From Schlegelella aquatica (lineage in GTDB: Bacteria > Pseudomonadota > Gammaproteobacteria > Burkholderiales > Burkholderiaceae_C), in the NCBI RefSeq assembly GCF_026013905.1, contig NZ_CP110257.1:1116001-1180000 (forward strand): a DNA stretch of 64,000 bases, in the 5' to 3' direction. Within the stretch, counting starts at the first letter, position 1. Each line of letters starts with the position of its first letter. Shown here piece by piece: positions 38,180 through 50,295 of the stretch. The position numbers and the translations under genes were made by a program. A model generated the notes under the pieces. It did not search any database, was not told the DNA's origin, and worked only from the letters and a program-made list of their open reading frames with translations.

Positions 38180-39319
38180 TTACCAGGCGTCGGAGCGGGT
38201 GAGGGCCTCCCACACGCCACCGCGGGCGGTGTACACGCTCACCACACCGTAGTGCTGCTCGCCGTCCTCGCGGAAGCGCACGTTGTTGGTCACCGGGGCC
38301 AGGGCGTCGATGCGCTTGAGCTCGGCAGTGAGCTTTTCGCCGTCCACCGTCTTGGCCCGCTGCATGGCGGCCACCAGCACCCACACCGCGTCGTAGGCAT
38401 AGTGCGAGCCGTACACCGGGTCGGACTTGAACGCCTCGCGGTAGCGGTCGAGGAACACCTTGCCCTGCAGGAACTCGCGCGGCTCGATGATCGGCGAGGT
38501 CGCATACACGCCCTTGATCGGCAGCTCCGCTTTCAGGAGCTTGTCGGTCTTGATGGTGTCGCCGCCGAGGATCTGCACGTGCTTCATGCCGGCGCGGGCA
38601 AGCTGGTCGATCAGCGCGAGCACCTGGAAGTCCGCCAGCGTCGTGACGATCACGTCCACCTTGGCCTGTTGCAGTTCGGGGATGAGCGCCGCGAAGTCGG
38701 TGGTCTTGTCATCCAGCGACTTGCGCAGCGTCACGTCCTTCTTGAGCTGCTGGATCTGCGCGGCCGCGGCGTCCGCCAGGCCCTTGCCGTAGGGCGTGCT
38801 GTCGTCGATGACGGCATAGGAGCTGCCGTTGAGCGAGCGCGCGGCATAGGAGCCCATCGCCTTGGCCTGCAAGGCGTCGTTGGCCACCAGGCGGAAGGTC
38901 GTCGGCAGGCCCTGTCGGGTGTACTCGGGCTTCGTCGAGATGGCCAGTTGCGGGATGTGTGCCGCGGCATACAGCGGCGCCGCCGCGATACTCACGCCCG
39001 AGTTGAGGTGCCCCACCACTGCGGTGACCTTGGCCTCGATGAGCTGCTGCGCCGCGGCCTTGCCCGCCTCCGGATGGGCCTTGTCATCGGCCGTCACGAC
39101 CTCCAAGGTGACCTTCTTGCCGTCGATGACGACGCCGCGCTTGTTGAGATCGTTCACCGCCAGTTGCACGCCGTTGACCATGTCGCGGCCCAAGGGAGCG
39201 AGCGGGCCGGAGAGCGGTTGCGCAACGCCGATCTTGATCGTGTCGGGGATCGGGTTGCAGGCCGCGATCAGCCCGGCGGCGGCCGCCAGTGCGGCCCGGC
39301 TCAGCAGCTTGTAAGTCAT
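38180..39319 (-). CDS. ABC-type branched-chain amino acid/amide binding protein (LivK-like)
   Basis: A 379-residue periplasmic binding protein of the type-1 fold. Lipoprotein signal MTYKLLSRAALAAAAGLIAAC, then IKIGVAQPLSGPLAPLGRDM, VGHLNSGVSIAAAPLYA and GSHYAYDAVWVLVAAMQRA. It binds a small amino acid or amide in the periplasm. Permease and ATPase genes are not adjacent, so it works with partners encoded elsewhere. GAGGAGACAC precedes the ATG. Confidence 0.92.
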   Translation of the reverse strand: MTYKLLSRAALAAAAGLIAACNPIPDTIKIGVAQPLSGPLAPLGRDMVNGVQLAVNDLNKRGVVIDGKKVTLEVVTADDKAHPEAGKAAAQQLIEAKVTAVVGHLNSGVSIAAAPLYAAAHIPQLAISTKPEYTRQGLPTTFRLVANDALQAKAMGSYAARSLNGSSYAVIDDSTPYGKGLADAAAAQIQQLKKDVTLRKSLDDKTTDFAALIPELQQAKVDVIVTTLADFQVLALIDQLARAGMKHVQILGGDTIKTDKLLKAELPIKGVYATSPIIEPREFLQGKVFLDRYREAFKSDPVYGSHYAYDAVWVLVAAMQRAKTVDGEKLTAELKRIDALAPVTNNVRFREDGEQHYGVVSVYTARGGVWEALTRSDAW

Positions 39320-39549
39320 GTGTCTCCTCACGAGGATGAAAGTGCGCGCAATCTAGCGGACGTCCGGGGCTGCCGTGTGGCCGAAAGACCAGGCCCGCAC
39401 CGCACATTCCGCGGAAGAATTCACGCCGCGACGCAGATCGTGAGGAAACGTAGCCGCCCGTCCTGTCGGCGGGCGCACGCCCGGGATGCGGGGGGGCCTA
39501 GAGGGCGGGCGCGGCGCGACCGGGGGCGCTTGACTCTCAAGACGGTGAC

Positions 39550-39891
39550 TCAGTCGTGCAGCAGCTTGAGGCCGATGATGCCGCCCACGATCATCGCCAC
39601 GCACGCGAGCCGGGCGAAGGTGGCGGGCTCGTTGAAGAGCACGATGCCCAGGGCCACCGTGCCCACCGCGCCGATGCCGGTCCACACCGCATAGGCGGTG
39701 CCTGCGGGCAAGGGGCGCATCGCGATGCCGAGCAGGTAGAAGCTCGCCCACGCCACGACGATGACGATGGCGGTGGGCAGGGGTTTGCTGAAGCCTTCGG
39801 TGTACTTCATGCCGACGGCCCAGACGGTTTCCAACAGGCCGGCCACGATGAGCACCACCCAGGCAGCGGCGGGAGACAGCTTCTCGAACAT
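39550..39891 (-). CDS. sugE: SMR-family transporter, SugE/Gdx-like
   Basis: A 113-residue four-helix small multidrug resistance protein. The N-terminal helix AAWVVLIVAGLLETVWAV contains the essential Glu, followed by GMKYTEGF, the signature of the SugE (Gdx) subgroup that exports guanidinium with protons. Other helices include AIVIVVAWASFYLLGIAM and GTAYAVWTGIGAVGTVALG. Acts as an antiparallel dimer in the inner membrane. I looked for a guanidine riboswitch upstream and saw none. Single-gene unit. Confidence 0.86.
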   Translation of the reverse strand: MFEKLSPAAAWVVLIVAGLLETVWAVGMKYTEGFSKPLPTAIVIVVAWASFYLLGIAMRPLPAGTAYAVWTGIGAVGTVALGIVLFNEPATFARLACVAMIVGGIIGLKLLHD

Positions 39892-39991
39892 CGGTTCTCC
39901 GAGGGTGTTGAAGGTGGAGCGGGGCGCCCGAGGTCGCCCGGGGGTGGGCTCTCGGGGAGGCGAGGAGACGGCCGGCCGCCGTGGGGGCCGA

Positions 39992-41536
39992 TCAGCGGCG
40001 GCGGCTGCCGCCCAGCAGGGTGCCCAGCACGCCGCGGATCAGCTCGCGGCCCACCGCGCTGCCGATGGATCGAGCAGCCGACTTGGCCAGCGCATCGACC
40101 ACGCCTTCGCGCTTGCCGCCTCGAGGGCCGGTGGAGCCGAAGAGCACGTCGCCCAGGCCCCCGAGCACGCCGCCGGCCTCACCTGCCGCGCCGCCTTTCA
40201 TGCCGTCCTTGATCGACTCGCTCGCTTCGCGGGCCAGCCGGTCCGCCGAGGCGTTGGCCTCCACCGCGCGGCTCTTGAGCTTCTCGTAGGCCGATTCGCG
40301 GTCCACCGCCTTCTCGTACACGCCCGCCACCAGCGAGCCGGCGATGAGGGCGCGGCGCTGCTCGGGCGTGATCGGGCCGATCTGGCTGCCCGGTGGCAGC
40401 ACGTACACGCGTTGCGTGATGCCCGGTCGGCCCTTGTCGTCGAGGAAGCTGACCAACGCCTCGCCGACGCCCAGCTCGGTGATCGCGGTCGCGACGTCCA
40501 GGCCCGGGTTGGCGCGCATCGTCTCGGCGGCGGCCTTGACCGCCTTCTGGTCGCGGGGCGTGAAGGCGCGCAGCGCGTGCTGCACGCGATTGCCCAGTTG
40601 ACCCAGCACACTGTCGGGCACGTCCAGCGGGTTCTGCGTCACGAAGTACACCCCCACGCCCTTGGATCGCACCAGCCGCACCACCAGTTCGATGCGCTCG
40701 ATGAGCACCTTGGGCGCCTCGTCGAACAGCAGGTGCGCCTCGTCGAAGAAGAAGACGAGCTTGGGCTTGTCCAGGTCGCCCACCTCGGGCAGCGTTTCGA
40801 ACAGCTCCGAGAGCATCCACAACAGGAACGTGGCGTACAGGCGCGGCGAGTTCAGCAGCTTGTCGGCCGCCAGCACGTTCACGACCCCCCGGCCGTCCAC
40901 CGTCTGCATGAAATCGGCGATGTCCAGCATCGGCTCGCCGAAGAACTTGTCGCCGCCTTGGGCCTCGATCTGCAGCAGGCCTCGCTGGATCGCGCCGACG
41001 GAAGCCGGGCTGATGTTGCCGTACTCGGTGGTGAACTGGCTGGCGTTGTCGCCGGCGAACTGCAGCATCGCGCGCAGGTCCTTGAGGTCGAGCAGCGCGA
41101 GCCCCTGGTCGTCGGCGATCTTGAAGACGAGCGACAGCACGCCCTGCTGGGTCTCGTTGAGGGCGAGCATGCGCCCGAGCAGGAGCGGCCCCATGTCCGA
41201 GACGGTGGCGCGCACCGGATGGCCCTGCTCGCCGAACACATCCCACAGCGTCGTCGGGCAGGCCAGCGGCTGCGGTGCCGGCAGCCCGCGTTCTTCCAGG
41301 ATCTTGGCGACCTTGGGCGGCAGGCTGCCCGGTTGGGAGATGCCGGTGAGGTCGCCTTTGACGTCGGCCATGAACACCGGCACGCCGATGCGAGAGAAGT
41401 TCTCGGCCAGCGTTTGCAAAGTGATGGTCTTGCCGGTGCCGGTCGCGCCGGTGATGAGGCCATGCCGGTTGGCAAGGCCGGGCAGCAGGTGGCATTCGAT
41501 CTCGCCGCGCTTGGCGATCAAGAGGGGCTCGGCCAT
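39992..41536 (-). CDS. HerA-like ATPase (DUF853/YjgR family)
   Basis: A 514-residue P-loop ATPase. N-terminal [25 protein letters not shown] holds Walker A; Walker B is [17 protein letters not shown]; the arginine and sensor region includes [27 protein letters not shown]. The C-terminus is Gly/Ala-rich and possibly disordered. E. coli YjgR is the closest known relative; function is unclear. I favour the ATG at 41536, with GGAG upstream; a GTG at 41551 would add five residues. Divergent from yebC. Confidence 0.88.
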   Translation of the reverse strand: MAEPLLIAKRGEIECHLLPGLANRHGLITGATGTGKTITLQTLAENFSRIGVPVFMADVKGDLTGISQPGSLPPKVAKILEERGLPAPQPLACPTTLWDVFGEQGHPVRATVSDMGPLLLGRMLALNETQQGVLSLVFKIADDQGLALLDLKDLRAMLQFAGDNASQFTTEYGNISPASVGAIQRGLLQIEAQGGDKFFGEPMLDIADFMQTVDGRGVVNVLAADKLLNSPRLYATFLLWMLSELFETLPEVGDLDKPKLVFFFDEAHLLFDEAPKVLIERIELVVRLVRSKGVGVYFVTQNPLDVPDSVLGQLGNRVQHALRAFTPRDQKAVKAAAETMRANPGLDVATAITELGVGEALVSFLDDKGRPGITQRVYVLPPGSQIGPITPEQRRALIAGSLVAGVYEKAVDRESAYEKLKSRAVEANASADRLAREASESIKDGMKGGAAGEAGGVLGGLGDVLFGSTGPRGGKREGVVDALAKSAARSIGSAVGRELIRGVLGTLLGGSRRR

Positions 41537-41648
41537 GAGGGGCTCCGTCACGAGGAGGGGGGTGGACCCCCCGGATAAAATCGCAGTCTATCCAACACGA
41601 CAACACGACGCCGGGGCTGTGTGCCGCCGGACAAAAGGAGCTCCTCCC

Positions 41649-42374
41649 ATGGCTGGACACTCCAAATGGGCCAACATCCAGCACCGCAAGGGCCGCCAGG
41701 ATGAGAAGCGCGGCCGCATCTGGACGCGACTGACTCGCGAGATCATCGTGGCCGCCCGCAACGGCGGCGGCGACCCGACGATGAACCCCCGCCTGCGCCT
41801 GGCGATCGAGAAGGCCAAGGCCGCCAACATGCCGGCCGACAACATCAAGCGCAACATCGACAAGGCCACCGGCAACCTCGAAGGCGTGCAGTACGAGGAG
41901 ATCCGCTACGAGGGCTACGGCATCGGCGGTGCGGCGATCATCGTCGACTGCATGACGGACAACCGCGTGCGCACCGTGGCCGAGGTGCGCCATGCGTTCA
42001 GCAAACACGGCGGCAACCTGGGCACCGAAGGCTCGGTGGCCTTCCAGTTCAAGCACTGCGGTCAGTTCGTCTTCGCGCCCGGCACCCCGGAAGACAAAGT
42101 CATGGAAGTGGCGCTGGAAGCCGGCGCCGAGGACGTGGTGACCGGCGAGGACGGCTCGATCGAGGTGCTGTGCGCCCCGGGCGACTTCGAGCAGGTCAAG
42201 AACGCGCTCGAGGCGGCGGGTTTGAAGGCCGAGGTGGCCGAGGTGACCATGCGGCCGGAGAACACGGTCATGCTCTCGGGCGAGGACGCACAGCGCATGC
42301 AGAAGCTGTTGGACGTGCTGGAAGACCTGGACGACGTCCAGGAGGTCTATCACAACGCCGAGTTTGCCGACTGA
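41649..42374 (+). CDS. yebC: YebC/PmpR-family protein
   Basis: A 241-residue, three-domain protein. It begins [18 protein letters not shown], with [20 protein letters not shown] and [18 protein letters not shown], all diagnostic of TACO1/YebC. Long annotated as a transcription regulator; recent work also implicates the family in helping ribosomes through proline stretches. First gene of a housekeeping run with purD and hemF. Confidence 0.96.
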   Translation: MAGHSKWANIQHRKGRQDEKRGRIWTRLTREIIVAARNGGGDPTMNPRLRLAIEKAKAANMPADNIKRNIDKATGNLEGVQYEEIRYEGYGIGGAAIIVDCMTDNRVRTVAEVRHAFSKHGGNLGTEGSVAFQFKHCGQFVFAPGTPEDKVMEVALEAGAEDVVTGEDGSIEVLCAPGDFEQVKNALEAAGLKAEVAEVTMRPENTVMLSGEDAQRMQKLLDVLEDLDDVQEVYHNAEFAD

Positions 42375-42437
42375 TACACGCCGCGGGCGTGGGCCGCAGG
42401 GCGCGCCGGGCGTTCCTGCATCGAACTGGGGATCGAA

Positions 42438-43718
42438 TTGAAAGTCTTGGTGATCGGCGGCGGTGGCCGTGAACACGCGCTGGCGTGGAAGCTCGCGCAG
42501 TCCGAGCGCGTGCAGCGCGTCTATGTGGCCCCGGGCAACGGGGGCACAGCGCTGGATGCGCGCCTGCAGAACGTCAACCTCTCGCAACCCGAGGCCCTGG
42601 CCGACTTCGCCGAGGCCGAGAAGGTCGGCCTCACGGTGGTGGGCCCCGAGGCGCCCCTGGCGGCCGGGGTGGTGGACGTGTTCCGCGCCCGCGGCCTGCG
42701 CATCTTCGGCCCGACGAAGGCCGCCGCTCAGCTCGAAAGCTCCAAAGCCTACGCCAAGGACTTCATGCGGCGGCACGGCATCCCGACGGCCGCCTACGAG
42801 ACCTTCAGCGACGCGCAGGCCGCGCACGCCTATGTCGACCGGCTCGGCGCGCCCATCGTCATCAAGGCCGACGGGCTGGCGGCCGGCAAGGGCGTCGTCG
42901 TGGCGATGACCCTGCGGGAAGCCCACGAGGCCGTCGACTGGATGCTGCTCGACAACAAGCTCGGCGTGCAGCACAACGAAGGCGGCGCGCGCGTGGTGAT
43001 CGAGGAGTTCCTGCAAGGCGAGGAGGCCAGCTTCATCGTGCTGTGCGACGGCAAGCACGTCGTACCCTTGGCCACGAGCCAGGACCACAAGCGCCTGCTC
43101 GATGGCGACCAGGGGCCCAACACCGGCGGCATGGGCGCCTATTCGCCCGCGCCGGTGGTCACGCCCAACGTCCATGCACGGGTGATGCAGGAGATCATCC
43201 TGCCCACCATCGCCGGCATGGCCAAGGATGGCATTCCGTACACCGGCTTTCTCTACGCCGGGCTGATGATCGACCACGAGGGCCACCCCAAGACGCTGGA
43301 GTTCAACTGCCGCATGGGCGACCCGGAGACCCAGCCCATCATGATGCGGCTGAAGTCCGACCTGCTCGACGTGCTGCTGCATGCGACCGACGGCACGCTC
43401 GATCAAGTGGAACTGCAATGGGATCGCCGCGTGGCCCTGGGCGTCGTGCTCGCCGCGCACGGCTACCCGCTGCAGCCGCGCAAGGGCGATGCGATCACCG
43501 GGCTGCCGGCCGAGGCGCCCGACGCGATGGTCTTCCATGCCGGCACGGTGCTGGACGGCGCGCAACTGCGCACTGCGGGCGGTCGTGTGCTGTGCGTCAC
43601 CGCACTCGGCGATTCGGTGCGCACGGCCCAGCAGCGCGCGTACCAGTACGCACAAGGCATTCACTTCGAGGGCATGCAGTTGCGCTCGGACATCGGCTAC
43701 CGCGCCATCAAGCGTTGA
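42438..43718 (+). CDS. purD: Phosphoribosylamine-glycine ligase
   Basis: A 426-residue ATP-grasp enzyme, second step of purine synthesis. TTG start, then [39 protein letters not shown] and [14 protein letters not shown] are the substrate and ATP-binding signatures; [13 protein letters not shown] supplies metal ligands. Complete. It lies 63 bp after yebC and 13 bp before hemF. Confidence 0.97.
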   Translation: MKVLVIGGGGREHALAWKLAQSERVQRVYVAPGNGGTALDARLQNVNLSQPEALADFAEAEKVGLTVVGPEAPLAAGVVDVFRARGLRIFGPTKAAAQLESSKAYAKDFMRRHGIPTAAYETFSDAQAAHAYVDRLGAPIVIKADGLAAGKGVVVAMTLREAHEAVDWMLLDNKLGVQHNEGGARVVIEEFLQGEEASFIVLCDGKHVVPLATSQDHKRLLDGDQGPNTGGMGAYSPAPVVTPNVHARVMQEIILPTIAGMAKDGIPYTGFLYAGLMIDHEGHPKTLEFNCRMGDPETQPIMMRLKSDLLDVLLHATDGTLDQVELQWDRRVALGVVLAAHGYPLQPRKGDAITGLPAEAPDAMVFHAGTVLDGAQLRTAGGRVLCVTALGDSVRTAQQRAYQYAQGIHFEGMQLRSDIGYRAIKR

Positions 43719-43731
43719 AGCGGCCCCGCCC

Positions 43732-44673
43732 ATGAACATCGCCGACGTACGCGCGTACCTGCTCGGGCTGCAAGCCCGCATCGTCGAAACGCTGGAGGCC
43801 GAGGACGGCTGCGCCTTCCTGGGCGACGCCTGGTCGCGCCCGCCGGGCGGGCGGCTGGAGGGCGACGGCATCACCCGCATCGTGGAGGACGCGGCGTTGC
43901 TCGAGCGCGGCGGCTGCGGTTTCTCGCACGTCAAGGGGGGCGGGCTGCCCCCCTCGGCCACGCAGCACCGCCCGGAGCTCGCCGGCGCGCCCTTCGAGGC
44001 CCTGGGCGTGTCGCTGGTGTTCCACCCGCGCAACCCCTATGTGCCCACCGTGCACATGAACGTGCGCATGCTGGCCGCGCACACGTCCCAAGGCGGGACG
44101 GTCACCTGGTTCGGTGGCGGCATGGACCTCACGCCCTACTACGGGTTCGAGGAGGACGCCACGCACTTCCACACCGTCTGCCGAGACGCGCTCGCTCCCT
44201 TCGGCGAGGACAAATACCCGCGCTTCAAGCGTTGGTGCGACGAGTACTTCTTCCTCAAGCACCGCAACGAGGCCCGCGGTGTGGGCGGCATCTTCTACGA
44301 CGACTTCTCGGAGGGCGGCTTCGAGAACGGTTTCGCGATGATGCGCCGCGTCGGCGATGCCTTCCTCGACGCCTACCTGCCCATCGTGCGCCGGCGGCGC
44401 AACCTGCCCTACGGCGAGCGGGAGCGCGACTTCCAGGCCTACCGGCGCGGCCGGTACGTGGAGTTCAACCTCGTGTGGGATCGGGGGACGCTGTTCGGGC
44501 TGCAGTCCGGTGGCCGCACCGAGTCCATCCTGATGTCGCTGCCTCCCGTCGTGAAGTGGCGCTACGACTGGCACCCGGCGCCCGGGTCCCCGGAGGCGCG
44601 CTTGTACGAGGCATTCCTCAAGCCCCGGCGCTGGACGGAACCCGGGGCGCCGTTCGAGGCGCAGAGCGTATGA
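43732..44673 (+). CDS. hemF: Coproporphyrinogen III oxidase, aerobic
   Basis: A 313-residue O2-dependent oxidase converting coproporphyrinogen III to protoporphyrinogen IX. It has [56 protein letters not shown] and [20 protein letters not shown]. Start [14 protein letters not shown]. The stop overlaps nadD (ATGA). Needs oxygen; the anaerobic HemN is not in this window although nitrate respiration genes are. Confidence 0.97.
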   Translation: MNIADVRAYLLGLQARIVETLEAEDGCAFLGDAWSRPPGGRLEGDGITRIVEDAALLERGGCGFSHVKGGGLPPSATQHRPELAGAPFEALGVSLVFHPRNPYVPTVHMNVRMLAAHTSQGGTVTWFGGGMDLTPYYGFEEDATHFHTVCRDALAPFGEDKYPRFKRWCDEYFFLKHRNEARGVGGIFYDDFSEGGFENGFAMMRRVGDAFLDAYLPIVRRRRNLPYGERERDFQAYRRGRYVEFNLVWDRGTLFGLQSGGRTESILMSLPPVVKWRYDWHPAPGSPEARLYEAFLKPRRWTEPGAPFEAQSV

Positions 44674-45317
44674 GGATCGGTCTGTTCGGCGGAAGTTTCG
44701 ACCCCGTTCACAACGCGCACCTCGCGCTGGCCCGGGCGGCGCTCGACCACCTCAAGCTCGACCAACTGCACTGGGTGCCCGCCGGGCAGCCCTGGCAGAA
44801 GACGCAAGGGCCCAATGCCCGGGTGCTCGCGCCGGCCGAGCACCGCGTGGCGATGGTCGAGCTGGCCATCGCCGGCGAGGAGCGCTTCGTGCTCAACACG
44901 AGCGAGGTCGAACGCCAGGGCCCGAGCTACACCATCGACACCGTGCGAGAACTCCAATCGCATTTCGCGTCGGCGCAGGTTTTCCTGCTGATCGGGCAGG
45001 ACCAGTACGCCGGCCTGCCCACCTGGCACGAGTGGCGCGAGCTGCTGTCGCGGGTGACCTTGGCCATCGCCATGCGGGGCAAGGGTTCACTGGTGCCGCC
45101 GCCCGAGCTCGCGGCCGTGTGGCATCGCGCCGAGGTGTTGCCGATGACGCCGATCAACCTGTCGTCGACGGCGATTCGACAGCACATCGCCGGCGGCGGC
45201 CGGGCGACGGATCTCGCGCCCACGCTGGTTCCCGAGGCCGTCGCGCGCTATATTGACCAGCACCGGCTCTATGCCGGCACCGCCCAACACCCTACGGAGC
45301 TGAATGGACATTCGTAA
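44670..45317 (+). CDS. nadD: Nicotinate-nucleotide adenylyltransferase
   Basis: A 215-residue enzyme of NAD synthesis joining nicotinate mononucleotide to [15 protein letters not shown] holds the HxGH-type motif (here HNAH), and [11 protein letters not shown] is the conserved SxTxxR-like segment. It is coupled to hemF by ATGA and overlaps rsfS by 14 bp, in the conserved nadD-rsfS-rlmH order. Confidence 0.95.
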   Translation: MRIGLFGGSFDPVHNAHLALARAALDHLKLDQLHWVPAGQPWQKTQGPNARVLAPAEHRVAMVELAIAGEERFVLNTSEVERQGPSYTIDTVRELQSHFASAQVFLLIGQDQYAGLPTWHEWRELLSRVTLAIAMRGKGSLVPPPELAAVWHRAEVLPMTPINLSSTAIRQHIAGGGRATDLAPTLVPEAVARYIDQHRLYAGTAQHPTELNGHS

Positions 45318-46128
45318 ACTGCAGCGGGCCATCGTCGACGGTCTGGAAGACGTCAAGGCTCAGGACATCGTCGTCTTCAACACCGAGCACCTGTCGCCGC
45401 TCTTCGAGCGGGTGATCATCGCCTCGGGCACCTCCAACCGTCAGACCAAGGCGTTGGCGGCCAGCGTGCGCGACAGCGTCAAGGCCGAGGGGTTTCCCGT
45501 GCTGCGCACCGAGGGCGAGGACAACGGCGAATGGATCATCGTGGACTGCGGTGCAGCCGTGGCCCACATCATGCAGCCCAGCATCCGCCAGTACTACAAC
45601 CTGGAAGAGATCTGGGGCGACAAGCCCGTGAAGGTGAAGCTCGCGGGTGAGCGGCCGCTGCCCAAGGCCTCGGAGCCGATGGACGCTGAGCAGGCCGAAG
45701 AGCAGGCCACCCAGCGCCAGCCGGCCGCGAAGAAGGCCCCTGCGAAGAAGGCGGCCGCGAAGAAGACGGCCCCGAAGAAGACGCCCGCGCCCGCGCCGTC
45801 GACGACGGCCGCTGTCAGGAAGACCGCCGCGACGAAGGCCGCCCCGAAGAAGACGGCGGCAACGCAGAGCGCGAAGGCCGCCGCCCTGCGCGGGCCGGCC
45901 ATGAAGAAGGCTGGCGCCACTGCCGCGACGAAGAAGTCGACCGCGGTGAAGGCCACGAAAGCGCCCGCGGCTGCCAAGAAGGCCACCGCGGCGCCGGTGA
46001 AGAAGGTGGTCGTCAACGGGCCGGCGGCGAAGAAGGCGCCGGCCAAGAAGGCCGCATCGACTGCGCGACCTGCCGCGAAGAAGACTGCCGCGGCGCCCGC
46101 CCGCAAGGCGTCCGGCCGCGGGGCATGA
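45304..46128 (+). CDS. rsfS: Ribosomal silencing factor RsfS with long basic tail
   Basis: A 274-residue protein. Residues 1-115 are RsfS ([44 protein letters not shown]), which binds ribosomal protein uL14 and blocks subunit joining in starvation. From about residue 125 to the end there is a Lys/Ala/Pro/Thr-rich tail with PAKKA and AAKK units, like histone H1 or AlgP tails. RsfS is usually about 105-150 residues. The tail is in frame with no stop and merges directly with the conserved domain. It overlaps nadD and rlmH. Confidence 0.93.
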   Translation: MDIRKLQRAIVDGLEDVKAQDIVVFNTEHLSPLFERVIIASGTSNRQTKALAASVRDSVKAEGFPVLRTEGEDNGEWIIVDCGAAVAHIMQPSIRQYYNLEEIWGDKPVKVKLAGERPLPKASEPMDAEQAEEQATQRQPAAKKAPAKKAAAKKTAPKKTPAPAPSTTAAVRKTAATKAAPKKTAATQSAKAAALRGPAMKKAGATAATKKSTAVKATKAPAAAKKATAAPVKKVVVNGPAAKKAPAKKAASTARPAAKKTAAAPARKASGRGA

Positions 46129-46592
46129 AGCTCGTCGTCGTGGCCGTCGGCCAGCGGGTTCCCGCGTGGGCCGAGGCCGCCTACGACGACTACGCCAAGC
46201 GGTTTCCGCCCGAGCTGCGGCTGGAGCTCAAGGCCGTCAAGACCGAGCCGCGCGGCTCCAAGAGGCTCGAGGCGCTGCTGGCCGCCGAACGCGCGCGTAT
46301 CGAGGCCGCCTGCCCCAAGGACAGCCGCATCGTCGCGCTGGACGAGCGCGGCGAGCGCGTGACCACGGCCCAGCTCAGCTCCCGCCTGGCCGCCTGGATG
46401 CAGGACGGGCGCGACGTGGCCTTCCTGATCGGCGGGCCCGACGGACTGGACCCGGCGCTGCGCGAGGGCGCGCACGAGCGGCTGCGCCTGTCGGACTTGA
46501 CACTGCCGCACGCGATGGTGCGAGTGCTGCTGGCCGAGCAGCTCTACCGCGCCTGGTCGCTGATGGTCGGCCATCCCTATCACCGCGAATGA
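46125..46592 (+). CDS. rlmH: 23S rRNA pseudouridine-1915 N3-methyltransferase
   Basis: A 155-residue SPOUT methyltransferase. It has [37 protein letters not shown] and a C-terminal knot region [15 protein letters not shown]...[23 protein letters not shown]. Modifies 23S rRNA helix 69. Start overlaps rsfS stop by 4 bp; stop overlaps the maf start. Confidence 0.97.
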   Translation: MKLVVVAVGQRVPAWAEAAYDDYAKRFPPELRLELKAVKTEPRGSKRLEALLAAERARIEAACPKDSRIVALDERGERVTTAQLSSRLAAWMQDGRDVAFLIGGPDGLDPALREGAHERLRLSDLTLPHAMVRVLLAEQLYRAWSLMVGHPYHRE

Positions 46593-47203
46593 CCGCCGCA
46601 CGCCACGATTTCGTCTACCTCGCCTCGCAAAGCCCGCGCCGCCGCCAGCTGCTCGAGCAGATCGGCGTGCGCCACGAGCTCCTGCTGCCCGACGAAGGCG
46701 AGGACACGGAGGCGCTGGAAGCCGTGCATCCCGGCGAGTCGCCGCGCGCCTACGTGGAGCGGGTGACGCTGGCCAAGCTGGAGGCGGCCCGCGAGCGCCT
46801 GAGGCGGCGGGCCGCAGCACCGGCCCCGATCCTGTGCGCCGACACGACCGTGGCGCTGGGGCGGCGCATCCTCGGCAAGCCGGCCGACGCGAGGCAGGCG
46901 AGCGCGATGCTGCAGTCGCTGTCGGGGCAGGAGCACCGCGTCCTCACCGCCGTGGCGGTGGCCTGCGGCCGCCGCGCGGAGGTGCGGGTCAGTGTGTCGC
47001 GCGTGCGCTTTGCGCCGCTTTCGCGCCAACGCATCGCCGACTACGTCGCCAGCGGCGAGCCGATGGGCAAGGCCGGCGCTTATGCCATCCAGAGCCGGGC
47101 GGCGGCCTGGGTGGAGCACATCAGCGGCAGCTACTCCGGTATCATGGGTTTGCCCTTGTACGAGACGGCCGAGCTGCTCAGACGCTTCGGTGTGCGCTTG
47201 TGA
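46589..47203 (+). CDS. Maf-family nucleotide pyrophosphatase
   Basis: A 204-residue Maf/HAM1-fold enzyme that hydrolyses non-canonical or modified nucleoside triphosphates. It has [49 protein letters not shown] and [19 protein letters not shown], with [17 protein letters not shown] near the end. Coupled to rlmH by ATGA. YhdE-type by context with rng, though the exact subgroup is not certain. Confidence 0.95.
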   Translation: MTAARHDFVYLASQSPRRRQLLEQIGVRHELLLPDEGEDTEALEAVHPGESPRAYVERVTLAKLEAARERLRRRAAAPAPILCADTTVALGRRILGKPADARQASAMLQSLSGQEHRVLTAVAVACGRRAEVRVSVSRVRFAPLSRQRIADYVASGEPMGKAGAYAIQSRAAAWVEHISGSYSGIMGLPLYETAELLRRFGVRL

Positions 47204-47211
47204 ACCTCCCG

Positions 47212-48669
<1,458 letters not shown>

Positions 48670-48895
48670 GCGGCGGGTGCGGCGCACGAGGTGCACCTGT
48701 CCCTCGCAGCGGAACTTTGCCGCGCCTGGCGGCACTATTGCTGCGGGGTGCGGGGATCGTTACATCCGCATACGAGCTGCGCGACGGCTCGGCGAGGCCG
48801 CCGGGCGATGATTCGCGGTTTGCCGCCCCGGGGCTCGCCCGGCCGCCGGGGGACGAAGACACATCGCGACGACAACACACAGAAGGATTGCACGC

Positions 48896-50170
48896 ATGAG
48901 CATGCCGTGGTCTCGACGAGAGTTTCTGGCGGTGCCTGGCGCCCTGGCCTGCACGCCGGCGCTGGCCCAGTTCCGGGTCGACATCTCCGGGGTGGGGGCG
49001 ACGCAGTTCCCCATCGCCATCGCCGCCTTCCGGGGCGAAGCCGGCTGGACGCAGAGGGTCTCCGCCATCGTGCGTGCAGACCTGGAACGCAGCGGCCAGT
49101 TCCGCCCGGTGGACGCGGGCGCTGCGGTGCTCGACGAGACGGCCCGCCCGGCCATGGCCGACTGGAAGGGGCGAGGGGCCGACGCACTCGTCGCGGGCAG
49201 CCTGACCAAGCTGGCCGACGGCCGCGTGGACGTGCGCTTTCGCCTGTGGGACACGGTGCGGCAGCAGGATCTGGGGGGCCAGGCCTACGCCGCCCCGGAG
49301 GCCGACCTGCGGCTGGTGGCGCACCGCATCGCGGACTGGGTCTACCAGAAGCTGACGGGCGAGCGCGGCGTCTTCGAAACCCGCATCGCCTACGTGACGA
49401 AGGCCGCGCAACGGTACACCCTGTGGGTGGCGGATTCCGACGGCGAGGGTGCGCAGGTGGCACTGGCCAGCGCGCAGCCGATCATCTCGCCGGTCTGGTC
49501 GCCCGACGGCTCTGAGCTCGCCTATGTCTCGTTCGAGACGGGCAAGGCCGTGGTGTATTCGCAGGAGGTGGCCTCCGGCCGGCGCCGGCCGATCGCGAGC
49601 TTCAAGGGCTCCAACAGCGCACCCGCCTGGTCGCCCGACGGCCGGCAGTTCGCGGTGGTGCTCACGCGCGACGGGTTGTCGCAGATCTACGCGGTGGACC
49701 GCAACGGCGAGAACGCGCGCCGCCTGACCCACAGCAGCGGCATCGACACGGAGCCCACGTTCACGGCCGACGGGCGCACGATCTACTTCGTGAGCGACCG
49801 CGGCGGCAGCCCCCAGATCTACCGGATGCCGGCCGGCGGCGGCGCCGCCGAGCGCGTCACGTTCCAGGGCAGCTACAACGTGAGCCCTGCCGTGAGCCCC
49901 GACGGGCGTTGGCTCGCCTACATCAGCCGCGACGGCGGTTTCCGGCTGCATGTGATGGAGCTGGCCACGGGACAGGTCACGGCGCTGACCACGACCAGCG
50001 ACGACGAGAGTCCGAGCTTCGCGCCCAACAGCAAGCTCATCATCTACGCGACGCGCACCCAAGGCGGCAGCGTGCTGATGACGACGACCCTGGATGGGCG
50101 GATCAAGGCCACGCTCGTCGGCACCCGAGGCGAGGTGCGCGAGCCGGCCTGGGGGCCGTTCGCCCGATGA
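48896..50170 (+). CDS. tolB: Tol-Pal system protein TolB, Tat-like signal
   Basis: A 424-residue periplasmic protein. N-terminal domain followed by a six-bladed propeller with repeated WSPDG/PDGRW units (VWSPDGSELAYVSFETG, AWSPDGRQFAVVL). It links Pal to TolA during outer-membrane constriction. The signal peptide MSMPWSRREFLAVPGALACT contains SRREFL, a twin-arginine motif, where E. coli TolB uses Sec. AAGGA precedes the ATG. tolQRA are not upstream: rng is. Followed by pal and cpoB. Confidence 0.93.
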   Translation: MSMPWSRREFLAVPGALACTPALAQFRVDISGVGATQFPIAIAAFRGEAGWTQRVSAIVRADLERSGQFRPVDAGAAVLDETARPAMADWKGRGADALVAGSLTKLADGRVDVRFRLWDTVRQQDLGGQAYAAPEADLRLVAHRIADWVYQKLTGERGVFETRIAYVTKAAQRYTLWVADSDGEGAQVALASAQPIISPVWSPDGSELAYVSFETGKAVVYSQEVASGRRRPIASFKGSNSAPAWSPDGRQFAVVLTRDGLSQIYAVDRNGENARRLTHSSGIDTEPTFTADGRTIYFVSDRGGSPQIYRMPAGGGAAERVTFQGSYNVSPAVSPDGRWLAYISRDGGFRLHVMELATGQVTALTTTSDDESPSFAPNSKLIIYATRTQGGSVLMTTTLDGRIKATLVGTRGEVREPAWGPFAR

Positions 50171-50295
50171 GGCGGCGGCAGCGGGCCAAGCGGTAACATG
50201 ACGGGATTTCCTCGCCGCGCCGCGGGCGCCCGCGCGAGCACGATGTCCGCGCCGGGCCGCGAGGGCACCGGCGCATTCACTCAAGGAGCATGACG

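Noticed and set aside
39892..39991. Guanidine riboswitch before the SugE-like gene
   Set aside because: No pair of hairpins with ACGR loops and no ykkC-type conserved segment could be found in the leader.
40179..44033. A 1284-codon reverse-strand open frame
   Set aside because: It runs antisense across purD and yebC and out of frame through the HerA-like gene; a composition-driven shadow.
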